Shown here: in pieces, positions 57,935 to 64,000 of the stretch
Layout of the letters: every line of letters starts with the position of its first letter
Numbering within the stretch: the stretch's first letter is position 1
From: Candidatus Sphingomonas phytovorans
Lineage (GTDB): Bacteria > Pseudomonadota > Alphaproteobacteria > Sphingomonadales > Sphingomonadaceae
Assembly: GCA_029202385.1 (NCBI GenBank)
Contig: CP119314.1
Coordinates: 3,660,501-3,724,500, forward strand
Length of the DNA: 64,000 nucleotides
Direction: 5' to 3'
Notes under the pieces: model-generated
The model's database searches: none
Told to the model about the DNA's origin: nothing
The model's input: only the letters and a program-made list of their open reading frames with translations
Position numbers and translations under genes: made by a program

Positions 57935-59392
57935 ATGACGAAGGCCATCAGTCCCCGATCGCGCAAGGTGCGCGTGCTCGCGACATTGGGCCCCGCTAGC
58001 AACAGCGCCGAGATGATCGGCAAGCTGTTCGAGGCGGGCGCCGACGCCTTCCGCGTCAATATGAGCCATGGCGACCAGGCGTCGAAGGTCGCGGTGATCG
58101 AGGCGATCCGCAGCCTCGAGAAGAAATATGGCCGGCCGACGACGATCCTCGCCGATCTCCAGGGCCCCAAGCTGCGCGTCGGCAAGTTCGAAGGCGGCCG
58201 GACCGAGCTGGTCACCGGATCGACCTTCGTCCTCGACCGCGACAAGACGCCCGGCGACGCGACTCGCGTCGAGCTGCCCCACCGCGAGATTTTCGAGGCG
58301 ATCGAGGTCGGCGCGCGGCTGCTGCTGGACGACGGCAAGCTGGTGCTGCGCGTCGAGAGCCATGAGGCGAAGAAGATCGTCACCACCGTGGTGGTCGGCG
58401 GCACGCTGTCCAACAACAAGGGGCTGAACGTCCCCGACGTGGTCCTGCCGATGGCGGCGCTGACCGAGAAGGATCGCAGCGACCTCGCCTTCGCGATCGA
58501 CCAGGGCGTCGACTGGATCGCGCTGAGCTTCGTCCAGCGGCCCGAGGATCTCGCCGAGGCGCGCAAGCTGATCCAGGGCAAGGCAGCGCTGATGGCCAAG
58601 ATCGAGAAGCCGTCGGCGATCGAACGGCTCGAGGAGATTGTCGAGCAGTGCGACGGCGTGATGGTCGCGCGCGGCGATCTCGGCGTCGAGCTGCCGCCCG
58701 AATCGGTGCCGCCTTTGCAAAAGCGCATCGTCGAGACCGCGCGCCGGCTGGGCCGCCCGGTGGTCGTCGCGACCCAGATGCTCGAATCGATGATCACCGC
58801 GCCGACCCCGACCCGCGCCGAAGTCTCTGACGTGGCGACCGCGGTCTATGACGGTGCCGACGCGATCATGCTGTCGGCCGAAAGCGCGGCAGGTGCCTGG
58901 CCGATCGAATCGGTCGCGATGATGAATTCGATCGGCGAGGCGGTCGAGCGCGACCCGATGCACGGCGACCGGATTCATTTCACCGTCACCCGACCCGACC
59001 CGACCACCGCCGACGCGCTGGCCGAATCGGCGAAGAACATCGCCGCGACCGTCACGGCGGCGGCGATCATCTGCTTCACGTCGTCGGGCTCGACCGCGCG
59101 CCGCGTCGCGCGCGAGCGGCCTTCGGTGCCGCTGCTGGTGCTGACCCCCAAGATCGAGACCGCCCGTCGGCTCGGCCTGCTGTGGGGCACGCACGCAGTG
59201 CACACGCGCGACGTCGAATCGTTCGAGGACATGGTCGCCAAGGCAAAGCGCATGGCCCTGCGCCACAATATCGCCAAGGCTGGCGATCGCGTGATCATCA
59301 TCGCCGGCGTGCCCTTCCGCACCCCCGGTTCGACCAACGTGCTGCACGTGGTGCGGGTGACCGGCGACGAGCTGAAGGGCTATGGGAGCTAG
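57935..59392 (+). CDS. pyk: Pyruvate kinase
   Basis: 485 residues from ATG 57935, with GAGGAAAACG upstream. Transfers phosphate from phosphoenolpyruvate to ADP. Motifs: VRVLATLGPASNS, FRVNMSHGD, the catalytic KIEKPSAIERLEEI, and MVARGDLGVELP. The domain order A-B-A-C is complete. The stop TAG shares a CTAG palindrome with the convergent vapC stop. Confidence 0.96.
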   Translation: MTKAISPRSRKVRVLATLGPASNSAEMIGKLFEAGADAFRVNMSHGDQASKVAVIEAIRSLEKKYGRPTTILADLQGPKLRVGKFEGGRTELVTGSTFVLDRDKTPGDATRVELPHREIFEAIEVGARLLLDDGKLVLRVESHEAKKIVTTVVVGGTLSNNKGLNVPDVVLPMAALTEKDRSDLAFAIDQGVDWIALSFVQRPEDLAEARKLIQGKAALMAKIEKPSAIERLEEIVEQCDGVMVARGDLGVELPPESVPPLQKRIVETARRLGRPVVVATQMLESMITAPTPTRAEVSDVATAVYDGADAIMLSAESAAGAWPIESVAMMNSIGEAVERDPMHGDRIHFTVTRPDPTTADALAESAKNIAATVTAAAIICFTSSGSTARRVARERPSVPLLVLTPKIETARRLGLLWGTHAVHTRDVESFEDMVAKAKRMALRHNIAKAGDRVIIIAGVPFRTPGSTNVLHVVRVTGDELKGYGS

Positions 59393-59784
59393 GGCGTGAT
59401 CGCCAGCGGGTGCCCGACCAGCAGGCGGTCGCGGGTCAGGAGCCTTGCGCCGAGTTGCCCGGCATGGACCAGCAGCATCTCGTCGAACGGATCCTTGTGC
59501 GGAATCGGAGGGTCGAGCGGCCCAGCACAGTCTTCGCCGGTCAGCGGTACCATTTCGATGCCGTTCTGCATCACATAACCCACTGCGGCTTCAGGACTTG
59601 CCATCCCTCTCGGATGGCCGTTCCGATCGAGGATGTTCCATTTCAACCTGATCTCCCAGATCACGACCGGCGAGACCAACAAGGCGACATCGCTCCGCCC
59701 CAGCAACTCAAGCTCCGCAAGACTCAACCGTCCGCGATCTTGCATCATCCACAGCAGAAAATGCGTATCGAGCAGCAGCTTCAC
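59389..59784 (-). CDS. vapC: VapC-type PIN domain toxin
   Basis: 131 residues from GTG 59784, which overlaps the antitoxin stop by 4 bases (GTGA). The PIN acids are visible: Asp6 (LLLDTHFLLW), Glu44 (SPVVIWEI), Asp98 and Asp101 (HKDPFDEML) and Asp119 (LLTRDRLL). VapC proteins are RNases that usually cut tRNA or rRNA. A longer start at 59802 is unlikely. The stop overlaps the pyk stop tail to tail. Confidence 0.92.
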   Translation of the reverse strand: MKLLLDTHFLLWMMQDRGRLSLAELELLGRSDVALLVSPVVIWEIRLKWNILDRNGHPRGMASPEAAVGYVMQNGIEMVPLTGEDCAGPLDPPIPHKDPFDEMLLVHAGQLGARLLTRDRLLVGHPLAITP

Positions 59785-60065
59785 GTGCGCGTCGGATCCC
59801 AATCGTCGCCGATGCCCAATACCTCCCGACTGAAGGCGGGATCATTGAACGACTCCATCCATTCATCATCGAGAGTCACTTGCTCGATGCCCAGCTCCTT
59901 GCGGACTTGCTCAGCACGCTCCCAATCGAACCCCTTCTTCACTGGCGGCGCCACCAGTTCGGCGACGGGCTTGCCGTTCTTGGTGATGGTTACCCGTTCC
60001 CCGCGCTCGACCGCGGCGAGCGCGGCGGCGAACTGGGCTCGAGCCTCGCGAACCGACATTTCCAT
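59781..60065 (-). CDS. Phd/YefM family antitoxin
   Basis: 94 residues from ATG 60065. MSVREARAQFAAALAAVERG and VTITKNGKPVAELV are the DNA-binding half of Phd/YefM antitoxins; the C-terminal half (TLDDEWMESFNDPAFSREVL) is acidic and would cover the toxin. It forms a two-gene module with vapC and is preceded by a palindromic operator. A much longer frame to 60329 is not coding. Confidence 0.9.
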   Translation of the reverse strand: MEMSVREARAQFAAALAAVERGERVTITKNGKPVAELVAPPVKKGFDWERAEQVRKELGIEQVTLDDEWMESFNDPAFSREVLGIGDDWDPTRT

Positions 60066-60080
60066 GACCGCCTCCAAATA

Positions 60081-60095
60081 TGTACACGGTGTACA
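60081..60095. promoter_or_regulatory. Probable operator of the Phd-VapC module
   Basis: TGTACACGGTGTACA, a near-perfect palindrome 15 bases upstream of the antitoxin start, flanked by AAATA on each side. Its symmetry and position fit autorepression by the antitoxin-toxin complex. Confidence 0.6.
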
Positions 60096-60420
60096 CAAAT
60101 ATGCCGTTACTGACAAGCGCCCCGATTCAACGCCGGCGCGGATCATGAGAGCGTGGCGCGGTCCACAAACCGGACCGCTCTTTGACATGACTGGACAATG
60201 TTGGACGATGTCGGCGCGATTCCGGGCGCCGCCCACGCGGAAAACCAGCGCTGTTTTCGACCCGTTTCCTCGCCTTTTTTCCGCTGTTACGCGATAACAT
60301 GGAAACGCAGGCCAACCCGCTGGAATCACCCGCGTAAATCAGGCCGAAAGTCCAACATAACAGCGGAAGAAAAATGGGGCCGGCCGTAACAGCGGAGAAT
60401 CCGAGTCGCTGTTGGACGGC
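60096..60420. other. Non-coding spacer with clustered CCGCTGTTA repeats
   Basis: No gene is supported between the antitoxin operator and the HAD stop codon. The right half holds CCGCTGTTA at 60281 (plus strand) and its complement TAACAGCGG at 60358 and 60388. It also has TTTTTTCCGCTGTTA facing TAACAGCGGAAGAAAAA, and GTCCAACA facing TGTTGGAC. The hairpin next to 60421 could end the HAD transcript. Confidence 0.55.
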
Positions 60421-61038
60421 TCAGGCCGGCAGCAGCCCCAGCCCGGCCAACTGCGCGCGCAACGTTGGCGCGTCGATGAACTGCAGGCCGTGCATGCCGA
60501 CACCGTTCGCGCCCTCGATATTGTCGGCGCGGTCGTCGACGAAGACCGCCTCGCCCGGTTCGAGCCCGAAACGGTCGAGCGCAAGGCGATAGATCGCCGG
60601 ATCGGGCTTCACCAGCCGCTCGTCGCCGGAGACGACAATGTCGCGGAACCGGTCGAAGACCGCCGCTTCGCGCGCGCGGAACGGCTTCCAGAATTCGCCG
60701 GAAAAATTGGTGATCGCAAAAAGCGGCACGCCGGCCGAATCGATCTCGGCGACCAGATCCGCCATGCCCGGCAGCATGCCCGGGATCGTCTCGCTGAAGC
60801 GCGGCCCCCACAGCGCGATCATGTCGGCATAATGGGGATAGGCGGCGCTCAGCTCAGCCGAGGTCTCGGCGAAGGGACGGCCCTCGTCATGCTGGAAATG
60901 CCATTCCTTGGTCGCGACATCGCGCAGGAACGCATCGAGCGCCCGATCGTCACCGATCAGGCGCTCGTAAAGGAACCGGGGGTCCCAATCGTACAGGACG
61001 TTGCCGACGTCGAAGACGACAGCGGCAGGACCCGTCAC
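60421..61038 (-). CDS. HAD-IA family hydrolase
   Basis: 205 residues from GTG 61038, two bases after the rpmJ stop, with AAGG just before. Motifs: nucleophile Asp in VVFDVGNVLYDWD, ITNFSGEFW, KPDPAIYRLAL and FVDDRADNIEGA. The cap and motif layout fits the epoxide-hydrolase/YihX-like branch, probably a small-molecule phosphatase. Upstream codons of the longer frame overlap rpmJ and are not real. Confidence 0.9.
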   Translation of the reverse strand: MTGPAAVVFDVGNVLYDWDPRFLYERLIGDDRALDAFLRDVATKEWHFQHDEGRPFAETSAELSAAYPHYADMIALWGPRFSETIPGMLPGMADLVAEIDSAGVPLFAITNFSGEFWKPFRAREAAVFDRFRDIVVSGDERLVKPDPAIYRLALDRFGLEPGEAVFVDDRADNIEGANGVGMHGLQFIDAPTLRAQLAGLGLLPA

Positions 61039-61040
61039 CT

Positions 61041-61166
61041 TCAGCCCTGGCGGGCCTTGAAGCGGCGGTTCGTCTTGTTGATGACGTAAGTACGGCCACG
61101 GCGGCGGATCACGCGGTTGTCGCGGTGACGCCCCTTGAGCGACTTCAGGGAATTGCGGATCTTCAT
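61041..61166 (-). CDS. rpmJ: 50S ribosomal protein L36
   Basis: 41 residues, [20 protein letters not shown] at the start, ending RRFKARQG. This is the alphaproteobacterial 41-residue L36 without the zinc cysteines of the short form. It is easily missed because of its size. It starts at ATG 61166 and ends two bases before the HAD start. Confidence 0.95.
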   Translation of the reverse strand: MKIRNSLKSLKGRHRDNRVIRRRGRTYVINKTNRRFKARQG

Positions 61167-61314
61167 GATCGATTCGCTTCTTTGATTCTCGGGTTTTGGA
61201 AAGAGGCGCCCGCATATGGACGAGAGGTGCCCAAGTCAACCCGGGCGACACGGAAGAAGGAAAGGTCTATCGGGCGTAGCGGGGGCGTGGCGACGGATTC
61301 GAAGGATGGCATTT

Positions 61315-61920
61315 ATGATGAAGGCACGTGGATTGTTCATCGCACTGGCGGCCACGGGCCTTTCGGGCTGCGCCGCCACGGGCAGCGCGCCGGTGCAGGT
61401 GACTCGATTCCATCTCGGCGCGCCGCTTGAGCGCGGCACCGTGACGGTGGAGCCGATGACCGGCGACGCGCCGGCGAGCCTCGAATTCAGCGTCTATGCG
61501 AGCGCGGTGCAGGCCGAGCTGCTGCAACAGGGCTACAGCGCGCCCGAGCCTCATGTGACCGCGCAATATCTGGCCGTCGTCGGCGTCAACCGCACGACGC
61601 TGGAAGGGGCGCCGCGCCGTTCCCCGTTCACCGTCGGGATCGGTGCCGGCGGTGGCGGCGGCTATGGCGGCGGGGTCGGCGTCGGTGGCGGCGTCTCCTT
61701 TCCCATCGGCAAGGCGCGGTCGCGTTACGTGACGGCGAGCCAGATGTCGGTGCAGATCCGACGGCGCAGCGACGGCACGGTGGTGTGGGAAGGCCGTGCG
61801 CAGACCCGCGACGACGACAAGGGGCCCGGCGCGCAGACCAGCGTCGCCGCAACCAAATTGGCCCATGCATTGTTCCTGGGCTTCCCCGGCGAATCCGGCC
61901 GTTCTATCACGATCAAATGA
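61315..61920 (+). CDS. Outer-membrane lipoprotein (DUF4136-like)
   Basis: 201 residues. The lipobox LSGCAATG ends a signal peptide at about residue 18-20, so the protein is a lipoprotein. The C-terminal part has paired strands (YVTASQMSVQIRRRSDGTVV) after a Gly-rich loop (GIGAGGGGGYGGG), as in DUF4136-type proteins. I choose ATG 61315, which has GAAGGA nine bases upstream; ATG 61306 and 61318 are alternatives. Its stop overlaps the next start by 4 bases (ATGA). Confidence 0.82.
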   Translation: MMKARGLFIALAATGLSGCAATGSAPVQVTRFHLGAPLERGTVTVEPMTGDAPASLEFSVYASAVQAELLQQGYSAPEPHVTAQYLAVVGVNRTTLEGAPRRSPFTVGIGAGGGGGYGGGVGVGGGVSFPIGKARSRYVTASQMSVQIRRRSDGTVVWEGRAQTRDDDKGPGAQTSVAATKLAHALFLGFPGESGRSITIK

Positions 61921-63035
61921 GCATTCAGATCAACGCCGCCTTCGACGGCGGCAATATCCGCCTGGTCGCCGTCGCCGGAGACCGCATCGACCTGGAGATC
62001 GTCCACGATCACCAGTCCGATTTCTTCCAATGGTTCTATTTCCGCGTCGCCGGGGCGACGGGACGCAAGATCACCTATCGCATCCTAAATGCGGGTTCCT
62101 CGGCCTATCCCTTCGGCTGGCCGGGCTACAAAACGCGCGTGTCGACGGACCGGATCGACTGGCGGATGATCGAGACGCGCTATGCCGACGGCGTGCTTGA
62201 GTTCGACTGGGAGGGTGACAGCGAGCTGGTCTGGTTCGCCTATTTCGCGCCCTATACGATGGAGCGCCACGACGCGCTGGTCGCCGCGACCGCGCTTCAG
62301 CCGGGCGTCACCCATCGCCAGCTCGGCCTGTCGCTCGACGGCCGCGCGATCGACTGTTTCAGCATCGGCGACGGCCCGAAGCAGGTATGGCTCTACGCCC
62401 GCCAGCATCCCGGCGAATCCATGGCCGAATGGTGGATGGAGGGCGCGCTCGAGCGCCTGACCGACAGCGAGGATCCCGTCACCGCCGCCCTGCTCGCCAA
62501 GGCAACCTTCCATGTCGTGCCGAACATGAACCCGGACGGGACCTTTCGCGGCCATCTGCGCACCAACGCAGCCGGCGTGAACCTCAACCGCGAATGGCAT
62601 ACGCCGACGGCGGAGCAGAGCCCCGAAGTACTGTGCGTGCGCAATGCGATGGACGAGACCGGCGTCGCCTTCGCGATGGACGTTCATGGCGACGAGGCGA
62701 TCCCCGCCAATTTCCTCGCCGGCTTCGAAGGTATTCCGAGCTGGACCGACGAGCTTGGCGAGAAATATTACGACTTCGCCCGCCGCCTCGCCGCCCACAC
62801 GCCCGATTTCCAGATCGAGAAGGGCTATGAGAAGTCGAGCCCGGGCAAGGCCAACCTCAGCATGTCGACCAACCAGGTCGCCGAACGCTTCGGCGCGGTG
62901 GCGATGACCCTCGAGATGCCGTTCAAGGACCATGATGCGAACGCCGACCCGGAATTCGGCTGGTCGCCTGAGCGCAGCAAGCAGCTCGGCCACTCCTGCC
63001 TGGAAGTGCTGGCCGAGGTGATCGACACGATCTGA
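61917..63035 (+). CDS. M14 family zinc carboxypeptidase, cytosolic carboxypeptidase (CCP)-like
   Basis: 372 residues, no signal peptide. A beta-rich N-terminal domain (about 1-120; FDGGNIRLVAVAGDRIDLEI) precedes the M14 domain: zinc ligands in RQHPGESMAEWW, VNLNREWHTP, His in AMDVHGDEAIP, and the catalytic Glu in MTLEMPFKDH. This two-domain layout is that of CCP-like M14D peptidases, whose eukaryotic relatives remove glutamates from tubulin. The bacterial substrate is unknown. It is coupled to the lipoprotein gene by a 4-base overlap. Confidence 0.9.
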   Translation: MSIQINAAFDGGNIRLVAVAGDRIDLEIVHDHQSDFFQWFYFRVAGATGRKITYRILNAGSSAYPFGWPGYKTRVSTDRIDWRMIETRYADGVLEFDWEGDSELVWFAYFAPYTMERHDALVAATALQPGVTHRQLGLSLDGRAIDCFSIGDGPKQVWLYARQHPGESMAEWWMEGALERLTDSEDPVTAALLAKATFHVVPNMNPDGTFRGHLRTNAAGVNLNREWHTPTAEQSPEVLCVRNAMDETGVAFAMDVHGDEAIPANFLAGFEGIPSWTDELGEKYYDFARRLAAHTPDFQIEKGYEKSSPGKANLSMSTNQVAERFGAVAMTLEMPFKDHDANADPEFGWSPERSKQLGHSCLEVLAEVIDTI

Positions 63036-63048
63036 CCGAAGACAATCA

Positions 63049-63104
63049 CCGTTCGTCCTGGGCAGGGGCTGAGACAAGCCGAAAGGGCTGCTCGGGACGA
63101 ACGG
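63049..63104. terminator. Inverted repeat between convergent genes, probable bidirectional terminator
   Basis: CCGTTCGTCCTGGGCAG (63049-63065) faces CTGCTCGGGACGAACGG (63088-63104), nearly complementary, with a 22-base loop. The outer CCGTTCGT resembles the end of the repeats at 24681 and 57354. It lies between the M14 peptidase and dienelactone hydrolase stops. Confidence 0.6.
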
Positions 63105-63128
63105 CGTAGCTGGACCGGCCGGACCGCT

Positions 63129-63851
63129 TCAGAACAGTTCAGCCAGGAAATCCTTCATCGCTTCCCAGCTCCGCCGGTCGGCGCGTTCTTCATAGGCGAC
63201 GCCCGGCCGGGTCGACGCCTTCGCCGCCAGGTCGGTAAAGGCATGGCCCGCATTGCCATAAGCGTGGATCTGCCAGTCGGCCTTGCCCTCGGCCAGTTCC
63301 CGGCCCAGCGCGACCATCGCGTCGGGCGGCGCCAGCGGGTCCTCCCAGCCATGGCAGACAAGCAGCTTCGGCCCGATCGGCGTGGTGCTGGCGTAGTCCG
63401 GCCGGTCGTACACGCCGTGGAAGCTAACCCCGCCCAGGAAATCCAGCCCGGCGCGCGCCATGTCGAGCACGCACTTGCCGCCAAAGCAGAAACCGACCGC
63501 CGCGGTATTCGCCGGATCGACCCGGTCGAAGCCCTTCAGCGCGTCGAGCGACGCCTGCAGCCGATCGCGCAGTTGCGCGCGATCCGCATTCATCTCGTTC
63601 ATATAGACGCCGATGTCCGGGGATTCGGGCGTCGTGCGCTTGCCCTGGCCGAACACGTCGCAGGCGAAGCCGACATAGCCGAGCCTCGCCAGCGCCTCCG
63701 CCTTGAGCGTGTCGGCTTCCTTCTGCCCGCGCACGTTCGGCACCACGAGCACGCCGGGCCTGAGCGTTCTCACCTCGTCCTCATAGGCGATCACGCCCTC
63801 GAAGGGCCCGCCCGGACCATTGTACACAAGTGTCTGCCGAACGATCGCCAT
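63129..63851 (-). CDS. Dienelactone hydrolase family protein
   Basis: 240 residues from ATG 63851 (MAIVRQTLVYNGPGGPFEGV); the longer frame upstream is unlikely. The alpha/beta-hydrolase triad is Cys in AAVGFCFGGKCVLDMA, Asp in CHGWEDPLAPPDA and His in GNAGHAFTD. Dienelactone hydrolases open lactones in aromatic catabolism, but this family is wide and the substrate here is unknown. It is divergent from gpmA. Confidence 0.9.
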   Translation of the reverse strand: MAIVRQTLVYNGPGGPFEGVIAYEDEVRTLRPGVLVVPNVRGQKEADTLKAEALARLGYVGFACDVFGQGKRTTPESPDIGVYMNEMNADRAQLRDRLQASLDALKGFDRVDPANTAAVGFCFGGKCVLDMARAGLDFLGGVSFHGVYDRPDYASTTPIGPKLLVCHGWEDPLAPPDAMVALGRELAEGKADWQIHAYGNAGHAFTDLAAKASTRPGVAYEERADRRSWEAMKDFLAELF

Positions 63852-63960
63852 GGCGTTTCTCCTTGCGGCCCGAATGCCATGCGCGATGCGTGCGCCGCAA
63901 GTTGCCTCTCCGCCGCCAATCGCTAGAGACGGGCGCGTCATCGATCGCTTCGGAGAAACC

Positions 63961-64000
63961 ATGCCGACCCTCGTCCTGATCCGCCACGGCCAGTCCGCCT
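63961..64000 (+). CDS. gpmA: 2,3-bisphosphoglycerate-dependent phosphoglycerate mutase (5' end only)
   Basis: Only the first 13 codons are in the window: MPTLVLIRHGQSA. The LIRHGQSA motif holds the phospho-histidine of the histidine phosphatase superfamily, and this exact start is typical of GpmA. The rest lies beyond the window. Confidence 0.75.
   Translation, partial: MPTLVLIRHGQSA

Noticed and set aside
57563..59347. Minus-strand frame of 594 codons
   Set aside because: Only its last 98 codons (DUF1244) are real; the rest is antisense to pyruvate kinase.

Overview
The window is about 64 kb of high-G+C chromosomal DNA. Gene content and order (nadD-rsfS-rlmH-envC-ctpA, cpoB-tilS-ftsH, yebC-ruvC-ruvA, coq7, a GapR/DUF2312 protein, 41-residue L36) point to an alphaproteobacterium of the Sphingomonadales, most likely Sphingomonas or a close relative. 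Coding density is high, many neighbours overlap by 4 bases, and GTG or TTG starts are common. I see no rRNA, tRNA, CRISPR array or intact insertion sequence.

Layout. 1-5.9 kb: a truncated circularly permuted ATP-grasp/alpha-E fusion, then the LigD-Ku end-joining pair. 6-9.5 kb: pdxH, a cation efflux transporter, a PhzF-like isomerase and an ornithine-cyclodeaminase-like enzyme. 9.5-14.9 kb: an Ntn-hydrolase-like unknown, a penicillin-binding-like serine hydrolase, a double-GNAT protein and a divergent LysR regulator. 14.9-18.9 kb: guanine deaminase, a gamma-glutamyltransferase-like protein and a bile-acid/sodium symporter-like carrier. 18.9-24.7 kb: a tight pentose-phosphate operon rpiA-tkt-tal-gnd-HAD.

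25.5-30.4 kb is the accessory part: lower G+C, few genes, repeats and gene debris. It holds a DedA protein, a small membrane protein, an amidohydrolase, a fused scrap of two neighbouring genes, an orphan Imm42-like immunity gene, and a subclass B3 metallo-beta-lactamase with glutamate where the first zinc-ligand histidine normally sits. 30.4-43.6 kb is housekeeping: coq7-dsbB, ctpA, envC-rlmH-rsfS-nadD (with a ParE-type toxin-antitoxin pair feeding into nadD), an aldo/keto reductase, proA and DUF3667. 43.8-49 kb is ftsH-tilS-cpoB-rodZ; ftsH carries an apparent one-base insertion just before its Walker A motif. 49-64 kb: nitrogen-PTS enzyme I, ruvB, a proline-rich RcnB-like protein, a hydroxyacid dehydrogenase, ruvA, ruvC, yebC, gapR, pyruvate kinase, a VapC/Phd toxin-antitoxin pair, rpmJ, a lipoprotein with a cytosolic-carboxypeptidase-like M14 enzyme, a dienelactone hydrolase and the first codons of gpmA.

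The most unusual signals are several dispersed palindromic repeat families. One is inserted in frame in ligD. Another (three copies here, two with recognisable inverted ends) always follows a gene's stop codon in the same orientation. Others are the chimeric debris and orphan immunity gene of the accessory region, the Glu-substituted B3 enzyme, and the ftsH frameshift.
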